Made by a program: the position numbers and the translations under genes
In this document: positions 58,863-64,000 of the stretch, piece by piece
Layout of the letters: each line of letters starts with the position of its first letter
Numbering within the stretch: the first letter of the stretch is position 1
NCBI GenBank assembly: GCA_009911355.1
Contig: QXXE01000012.1
Coordinates: forward strand, 1-64,000
From: Clostridiaceae bacterium
GTDB taxonomy: Bacteria; Bacillota; Clostridia; Oscillospirales; Butyricicoccaceae
Length of the DNA stretch: 64,000 nucleotides
Reading direction: 5' to 3'
The notes under the pieces: model-generated
Told to the model about the DNA's origin: nothing
Seen by the model: only the letters and a program-made list of their open reading frames with translations
The model's database searches: none

Positions 58863-60367
58863 GCCTTATGCCCTCCAATCTGCGCATTGCGGTCTTTCGC
58901 GGTTGCACCTTCTTCAAGATTCATTGCCTTGAGGATGGCGTTCTTTCCATACTTCTTCTTGATGGCAAGCGTGGCGGCTTGTATCTTCCGCTCACGCTCC
59001 AAAGCGGCATCTTCGGCTTTCTGTTTTTCCTCTTCGGCGGCATAGTCGGTAAAGAGGTCGAGCTGGACTGCACCGTCGTTTTTCTTCGGTACATCAGCTT
59101 CCGGCAGGACATGATTTGCAACAACATACATACGGCGGACAAGCAGATTCTTATCCACGATCCGGTCGAAGAGTTCTGACACAGCACACATTATTTTGCG
59201 AGTAGAGGATGTGTGACCGTCGAGGTTAATAGAGCCGTGCGCCTGTTTCGGAATCTGCCTCCCATAATGATCTGTCTCCACCGCGCCGTGATACTTTGCC
59301 CGTCGCGCCGGATCAGTCAGGTTCTCAATGTCGTAGCCAACTGTGAGAACCATCTGGTCGGTGACAAGCCCCTTGTCTACCAAGTCCAGCACAAGCAAGT
59401 CCGTCATTTCCCGCACAACCAGCTTCGCCTTCTGCGGCTCATAGGGGCAGTGCAAAACCTGACCAGAGCTGAGGCTGTTGGAGCTGGGACGGTACGCTTT
59501 GATTGCTTCAATGGTGGTCGGTTCCCATCCCCACGCATGGTCAATGAGCAATTCCGCATTCTTGCCGAACAGCTTGTAAAGCAAGTCCTCGTTCCGCTCT
59601 GAACAGAGGGCAACATCACCCATCGTGAACATCCCATTCTGCTCAAGTTTCTTGGCAATGCCCCGACCCACGCGCCAGAAGTCCGTGAGAGGCTGATGAG
59701 ACCAAAGCTCACGCCGGAACTTCATCTCATCCAGCTCTGCAATGCGGACACCGTTCTTGTCGGCGGGGATGTGCTTCGCCACAATATCCATTGCCACTTT
59801 GCAGAGAAAGAGATTCGTCCCAATCCCAGCGGTTGCCGTGATGCCGGTTGTCTCAAGCACGTCGAGGATGATCTTCATGGCAAGGTCATGTGCCGAGAGC
59901 TTGTAGGTGTTCAGGTAGTCCGTCACGTCCATGAACACCTCGTCGATGGAATAGACCACAATGTCCTCCGGCGCGATGTACTTGAGGTAGACCTGATAGA
60001 TGCGGGTACTGTACTCCATGTAATACGCCATTCGGGGCGGCGCAATGATAAAGTCAATCGCCAGAGACGGGTTTGCTTGCAACTCCGAGAAGAAGTGTGA
60101 TGTGCCGTCCAGTCTGCGTCCCGGTGCGTCGTGCTGCCGTCCGGCATTTGCTTCCTTCACGCGCTGCTTGACTTCAAACAGCCGCCCGCGTCCGGAGATG
60201 CCGTAGCTTTTGAGGGAGGGCGTGACGGCAAGGCAGATGGTCTTATCGGTACGGCTTTCATCCGCAACAACAAGGTTTGTGTCCAGAGGATCTAAGCCGC
60301 GCTCCCGGCACTCCACGGAGGCGTAGAAGGATTTCAGGTCGATTGCGATGTAAGTGTGTTGTTTCAC
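58859..60367 (-). CDS. Y-family DNA polymerase (UmuC/UvrX-like)
   Basis: A 502-residue Y-family polymerase for translesion synthesis. The palm begins IDLKSFYASVECRERGLDPL; the catalytic SIDEVFMDVTDYL follows near residue 137; the HhH region has FWRVGRGIAKKLEQNGMFTM; the little finger domain follows. It resembles plasmid- and phage-borne UvrX/ImpB types. It is likely induced by DNA damage, but I found no clear LexA box. It is coupled to yolD. Confidence 0.9.
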   Translation of the reverse strand: MKQHTYIAIDLKSFYASVECRERGLDPLDTNLVVADESRTDKTICLAVTPSLKSYGISGRGRLFEVKQRVKEANAGRQHDAPGRRLDGTSHFFSELQANPSLAIDFIIAPPRMAYYMEYSTRIYQVYLKYIAPEDIVVYSIDEVFMDVTDYLNTYKLSAHDLAMKIILDVLETTGITATAGIGTNLFLCKVAMDIVAKHIPADKNGVRIAELDEMKFRRELWSHQPLTDFWRVGRGIAKKLEQNGMFTMGDVALCSERNEDLLYKLFGKNAELLIDHAWGWEPTTIEAIKAYRPSSNSLSSGQVLHCPYEPQKAKLVVREMTDLLVLDLVDKGLVTDQMVLTVGYDIENLTDPARRAKYHGAVETDHYGRQIPKQAHGSINLDGHTSSTRKIMCAVSELFDRIVDKNLLVRRMYVVANHVLPEADVPKKNDGAVQLDLFTDYAAEEEKQKAEDAALERERKIQAATLAIKKKYGKNAILKAMNLEEGATAKDRNAQIGGHKA

Positions 60368-60389
60368 CTTCTTTGCCTCCGCTTTCTTC

Positions 60390-61922
60390 TTAGATCAGCC
60401 CTAATGACATTTCATTGGAGCTTTTAATGTTGAATACGATACGCCATTCAATATCACCCTCCACCGGCTCAAAGTGTAGAGAGGAACAAACTGCATGAAG
60501 TTTTTCTTTTGAGCTGTCTCCACACACGATTGCGATTGGACCGTCCGCTCCGCCGATAATGCCGATACAAGCAATATCGTTTCGTGCCTCTGGTGCATAG
60601 CGGTCAGAGCATGGCGCAATTTCCAAAGGCTTGTCCCCCTCAGCGCAATCACAGATCGTAACATCGCTGTCAGGTTCAGGAGAAAGTGTATAGCTCATAG
60701 CAGTAAAATGCGTAGGATAAAACCAGCGGTCAGAACCGTAACGCTTTTCGGAAATTGTCTGCTGCTCTAATTCCTGTACAGTCAATGTGTATTTTTTTCC
60801 ACTGACCGGATGGAGGAAAGAAAACGAATCACCGGGAGCGTGTGCCTTGAAATGTGGTCCCGGGACACGACACGACTGCTGCTCCATTGTAAGGGAGAGG
60901 GCTTTTATTTCAGGACGGCGTTTGCTTGTCCACGGAAAAGCTGCCCGAAAAATCATCCATCCATAGGATGTATCCAAATCATAGTGTTCCAATGCCCACT
61001 TTGCTTCCGCTTCATTGATCACCCCGTCTGGCAAACATGGATTAAAGACCACGGAACAGCCGTGGGAGGTCAGCATTGTTTTCCCGTTCAATTCCAAACG
61101 AGGAATAAAGTCAAGGCAAAGTGGATTGTCTAAATCTATCTGCATTTGCTGCTCCTGCGTGAAGTATTCGCAGGAGTCGTTTTCGGGGTGTAAATCCCAT
61201 TTAGTTATGAACTTGCGAATGTCTTCTTCCGGGGTACGCATACAAAAGTCCATGACGAGTCCCTTGCTGCAAGAATACGCCGCAGGAATAACCCAATGAT
61301 GCCTCGCCCAGTCAAATTGCTTATTCAACCGGATTTCCGTTCCGGCATGGTCTTTTCCCGAATGTCCCCAGAAGTTTCCCTCAAAGTAGACCTTCCACTC
61401 AGGCATGGTCGGTTCTGCTTCTGGGTTCATATCAACATCATAATAGTCCTCGGTGTACTTGATCTTACTATAATCAAAAGATGCTTGCAGCTTTTTGATG
61501 TATACCCACGGCTGTTCCATAGGCGTCAATTTCATTTTCTCAGCAAGCTCTGATAGCGTTCTTTGCTGATCCTGCGTTGGAGGGTTGTCCTGCAAAAAGG
61601 CTTCAAACTGGGCTTTATCCCACATCCACGCCTGTTCCAGCGCTGCCGAATCACTGCAAGCAAGGAGCAACCTCAGAAAGTCTTCAAAATCGTTTGCCAG
61701 CGGATGAACAAAATCCGGAGCCGAGTTCATGGGACTGACGGAAAATACCATACCGCCAGAGTCTCGAACAAAGCAGAAGTGGATGCCGTCCACACCCGCC
61801 CAGCCAAAAATAGATGCACCTTTTGGCGTGCAAAAGTATGGGTTGTTATCTTCACGACGCTCCACCCCTACGGGCGAAAGGTCAATACCACTTCGCAAAA
61901 ATTTCTGAAACACTTTATCCAT
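60390..61922 (-). CDS. Hypothetical 510-residue protein
   Basis: No family recognised with confidence. The N-terminus is PNNPYFCTPKG-like (EDNNPYFCTPKGASIFGWAG). The middle is rich in aromatic residues (WKVYFEGNFWGHSGKDHAGT). Near the C-terminus CIGIIGGADGPIAIVCG looks like a glycine-rich loop also seen in unrelated membrane decarboxylase subunits, probably coincidence. It is soluble with no signal peptide. It lies 22 bp upstream of the polymerase gene and 5 bp after the macro gene, so it is in the same transcription unit. Confidence 0.6.
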   Translation of the reverse strand: MDKVFQKFLRSGIDLSPVGVERREDNNPYFCTPKGASIFGWAGVDGIHFCFVRDSGGMVFSVSPMNSAPDFVHPLANDFEDFLRLLLACSDSAALEQAWMWDKAQFEAFLQDNPPTQDQQRTLSELAEKMKLTPMEQPWVYIKKLQASFDYSKIKYTEDYYDVDMNPEAEPTMPEWKVYFEGNFWGHSGKDHAGTEIRLNKQFDWARHHWVIPAAYSCSKGLVMDFCMRTPEEDIRKFITKWDLHPENDSCEYFTQEQQMQIDLDNPLCLDFIPRLELNGKTMLTSHGCSVVFNPCLPDGVINEAEAKWALEHYDLDTSYGWMIFRAAFPWTSKRRPEIKALSLTMEQQSCRVPGPHFKAHAPGDSFSFLHPVSGKKYTLTVQELEQQTISEKRYGSDRWFYPTHFTAMSYTLSPEPDSDVTICDCAEGDKPLEIAPCSDRYAPEARNDIACIGIIGGADGPIAIVCGDSSKEKLHAVCSSLHFEPVEGDIEWRIVFNIKSSNEMSLGLI

Positions 61923-61927
61923 AGACC

Positions 61928-62971
61928 TTATGCTCCTATTAAACTTTGGTCGAAGGCAAACAGAGCCTCGTTGATCTCAAAGACATTATAGTTCCCATGC
62001 TCCACGAAATACTCCACGATGATGTCAAACTTGTTGGAGTGGGAGAGCGCAAAGCCAGCCTTCATGAGCATATCCTTCATTTCAACAAGCGGCAGCTCAA
62101 GGGCAATGGCAAACGCAATGACCGTGGGCTTGGAAGGCTTATAAGACTTGTCCGAGCGGATCTTCGAGAAGAGCTTCCGGTCAATATTCGCCTTCTTATA
62201 GCACTGCGCGTCCGTCATGCCGCGCTCATCAATCTTTCGCAGAAGCATCTCGGAAAAACTCTCGTCGATCTGTCCCAGCGCGTCATCAAGGGTTGCCGCC
62301 TTTTTGGGGGCAGCCGCCGCAGAGACGGGAGGCATGAGCTGTTCGATTGCCTCTTCACAAACGGATGCCTCGCAAGGCATGGGTTCTTCCTTCCGGAAGG
62401 CGTTCATCCTGCGCAGACGCTCGGAACGATTATCAGTATGCTCGTCCACATAGCGGTCATCTATGTACGCTGCAATATCGGCAAACAGCTTGCCGCTGAT
62501 CTGATAGGCTTTGCGGTCAAAAATGACGATGTACACCGTCATTTCGTTTTCGAGAAGGAAACTGCTAATGGTGTCAATCGCCACTTTGAGAGCCTGATCC
62601 TTCGGATAGCCGAAAATGCCGGAGGAAATCAGAGGGAACGCAACCGATTCGCAGCCGTATTCTTTCGCCAGCATGAGCGAAGTCCGATAGCATGAGATCA
62701 GCCGTTCGCGCTCACCATGCCGCCCGTCATACCAGCGCGGACCGACAGCATGAATGACATATTTGCAGGGCAGCTTATAGCCCTTCGTGATTTTTGCGCT
62801 CCCGGTTTTGCAGCCGTGGAGCGTTTCACATTCCACCAGCAGCTCCGGTCCTGCGGCACGATGAATGCAGCCGTCCACACCGCCGCCACCCAGCAGCGAC
62901 TCGTTGGCAGCGTTGACGATGGCGTCCACATTCATTTTTGTGATGTCATTTCTGACAATTTGAAGCGGCAT
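61928..62971 (-). CDS. Macro domain-HTH fusion protein
   Basis: A 347-residue protein. Residues 1-170 are a macro domain: [20 protein letters not shown] at the ADP-ribose pocket, [14 protein letters not shown], and [12 protein letters not shown] linker with acidic and Pro/Ala runs follows, then an HTH-like C-terminus ([40 protein letters not shown]). Macro domains bind or remove ADP-ribose from proteins or nucleic acids; the HTH would target DNA. GGAGG precedes the ATG. It may regulate the downstream genes. Confidence 0.82.
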   Translation of the reverse strand: MPLQIVRNDITKMNVDAIVNAANESLLGGGGVDGCIHRAAGPELLVECETLHGCKTGSAKITKGYKLPCKYVIHAVGPRWYDGRHGERERLISCYRTSLMLAKEYGCESVAFPLISSGIFGYPKDQALKVAIDTISSFLLENEMTVYIVIFDRKAYQISGKLFADIAAYIDDRYVDEHTDNRSERLRRMNAFRKEEPMPCEASVCEEAIEQLMPPVSAAAAPKKAATLDDALGQIDESFSEMLLRKIDERGMTDAQCYKKANIDRKLFSKIRSDKSYKPSKPTVIAFAIALELPLVEMKDMLMKAGFALSHSNKFDIIVEYFVEHGNYNVFEINEALFAFDQSLIGA

Positions 62972-62990
62972 TATTCTATCCTCCGTCCTA

Positions 62991-63200
62991 TCAAAGCGGC
63001 ATCGGTGTCCGGGCGATCAGAATGACCGCCAGAATCGCGCCCACAAATGCCGCTGCCCCTACGACCGCCAACACCTTTTTGTCGAGCTTCTTCTTCGCTG
63101 CCTTGCCAATCAGCGCAGCGCAAGCCATGCAGACAGCCGCAGCAACAAGCGCAATGCCCAGCGTTTCCCATAGCCAAGAAAGTTCATGTAGGATTTTCAT
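62991..63200 (-). CDS. Small two-TM membrane protein
   Basis: A 69-residue protein with two membrane helices ([18 protein letters not shown] and [18 protein letters not shown]) separated by a basic loop ([10 protein letters not shown]). Family not recognised. AGGAGATGATGATCGC precedes the ATG. It lies 19 bp upstream of the macro gene on the same strand. Confidence 0.5.
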   Translation of the reverse strand: MKILHELSWLWETLGIALVAAAVCMACAALIGKAAKKKLDKKVLAVVGAAAFVGAILAVILIARTPMPL

Positions 63201-63247
63201 GCGATCATCATCTCCTGTTCATTAAACCGGAATTTGACACTTTGTAT

Positions 63248-63520
63248 TTATCGAGAATACTCTTGAAACCATTTTGCAAAGCGTGATTTATTGAAAATAA
63301 TGAATTTATATAGTTCTCCATTTTTCATATTAACTGTTGCAATTGGAAAGACTATCCACTTCCAAGAGATTTCTTTTATTTCCTGCATCGGCAAAACTAA
63401 ATTTCTGTATTTTTTGTCAACTGTAAGCTTGTTTGTCTTGTAAGTAAGCGACTGACTATCGAGGTACAGACCTCCTCCAAGTATGCCATTGTGACACAAA
63501 CTGCAAACAAAAGATTTCAT
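63248..63520 (-). CDS. Hypothetical protein, possibly PH-like
   Basis: A 90-residue protein. It begins MKSFVCSLCHNGILGGGLYL with one C-x2-C pair, followed by alternating strands (NKLTVDKKYRNLVLPMQEIK, FPIATVNMKNGELYKFIIFN) that suggest a bacterial PH/GRAM-like fold. AT-rich compared with its neighbours, so possibly of separate origin. Its ribosome binding site is GGAGGG. No function can be assigned. Confidence 0.5.
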   Translation of the reverse strand: MKSFVCSLCHNGILGGGLYLDSQSLTYKTNKLTVDKKYRNLVLPMQEIKEISWKWIVFPIATVNMKNGELYKFIIFNKSRFAKWFQEYSR

Positions 63521-63558
63521 AGAAACATCCCTCCATTAAATCCCGAGTTGTCTGCCCC

Positions 63559-64000
63559 TTAAAGTCCAAGTCCATCAACCCACGCCGCAAGCTCCTGATG
63601 CCCGACGCTGCCCTTGAAAACCTTGCCGTCCATCAGCTTTGCGCCTTTGCAGCTCGGCGCAAGGCGTTCGTTCGTCTTGCCAATGCCGCTTCCTCCGGAG
63701 GTTGCAAACGGGATGATCGTCTTGCCGGTCAGATCATAGCTCTCAAGGAACGTATTGATAATCGTCGGCGCGACATACCACCAGATCGGAAAACCCACAA
63801 AGATTGTGTCGTAGTCCTTCATGTTGTCCCGCTTGACGGCAATCTCAGGACGGGAGGCAGGATCGCTCATCTCAATCGTGCTGCGGGCTTTCTTGTCCAT
63901 CCAGTTCAGATCAGCTTCCGTATAAGGCACCTTCGGCTCAATTTCAAAGATGTCCGCGCCGATTGCTTCTGCCAGCGTCTCGGCAACCTTCGCGGTCACG
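63559..64000 (-). CDS. Flavodoxin (partial, 5' end beyond window)
   Basis: The C-terminal 147 residues of a flavodoxin-like protein. TAKVAETLAEAIGADIFEIE is the helix after the FMN phosphate loop, which lies outside the window; YDTIFVGFPIWWYVAPTIIN is the 60s loop with the aromatic residues that stack on FMN, followed by IIPFATSGGSGIG. It is an electron carrier of the flavodoxin_4 type. It is transcribed leftward, 38 bp before the next gene's start, and is likely chromosome or ICE-cargo metabolism. Confidence 0.85.
   Translation of the reverse strand, partial: VTAKVAETLAEAIGADIFEIEPKVPYTEADLNWMDKKARSTIEMSDPASRPEIAVKRDNMKDYDTIFVGFPIWWYVAPTIINTFLESYDLTGKTIIPFATSGGSGIGKTNERLAPSCKGAKLMDGKVFKGSVGHQELAAWVDGLGL

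Noticed and set aside
60390-60600. GGADGP loop as evidence for a sodium-pumping decarboxylase subunit
   Set aside because: The protein is soluble with no membrane helices; a short glycine-rich match is not enough.
1-64000. CRISPR array, tRNA or rRNA genes
   Set aside because: No regularly spaced direct repeats with unique spacers, no cloverleaf-like segment and no rRNA-like sequence were seen on reading through; the hairpin array at 11776-11951 is palindromic with only three units and is not CRISPR-like.

Overview
The window is accessory DNA from a gut-type Firmicute, probably class Clostridia. The evidence is strong AGGAGG-type ribosome binding sites, TTG/GTG starts, and conjugation and transposon families (PcfB, PrgI, Maff-2, CD1108-like NlpC/P60, DUF4315, DUF4366, transposon-transfer assisting protein, TnpV, TnpW) that are typical of Clostridia. 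I see no rRNA, tRNA or housekeeping operon, so the species cannot be named.

Region 1 (about 78-15650) is a Tn4451-like mobilizable element. It lies inside a large serine recombinase gene: residues up to ...IQNQ are at 3-77 and the continuation QKLILQKY... is at 15651-15812. The element carries its own serine recombinase, TnpW, TnpV, a zinc-ribbon protein, a MobC without a relaxase, and a striking array of three palindromes. Its cargo is an ASCH / GNAT / P-loop kinase operon and, divergent to it, an XRE-regulated type I restriction-modification (RM) locus: hsdM, hsdS, a two-TM coiled-coil protein, a DUF1016 nuclease, hsdR. In this copy the GNAT gene, hsdM and hsdS are each frameshifted.

Region 2 (about 15.97-57.0 kb) is the backbone of an integrative conjugative element (ICE). 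The left arm, on the plus strand, holds an antirepressor, a replication-initiator-like protein, PcfB, VirD4, two pilin-like Maff-2 genes, VirB6, PrgI, VirB4, NlpC/P60, topoisomerase III, ArdC, ArdA and two orphan DNA methyltransferases. The right arm, mostly on the minus strand, holds a DinG-type helicase, a NYN-domain protein, a second type I RM locus (hsdR, a GmrSD/DUF262 protein, a coiled-coil protein and an hsdS shufflon with its own tyrosine recombinase, hsdM, XRE regulator), then the relaxase and MobC. No integrase for this ICE is in the window.

Region 3 (57.0-64.0 kb, minus strand) is a cargo or flank module: SIMPL protein, von Willebrand A protein, YolD, Y-family polymerase, an unknown 510-residue protein, a macro-HTH fusion, two small proteins and a flavodoxin that runs off the end.

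The main biological theme is restriction conflict. The DNA carries anti-restriction functions (ArdA, ArdC, methyltransferases) that help it enter a host, and restriction functions (two type I loci and a GmrSD-type enzyme) that would exclude competitors. The second type I locus looks able to switch specificity by DNA inversion between four copies of a 13-bp site.
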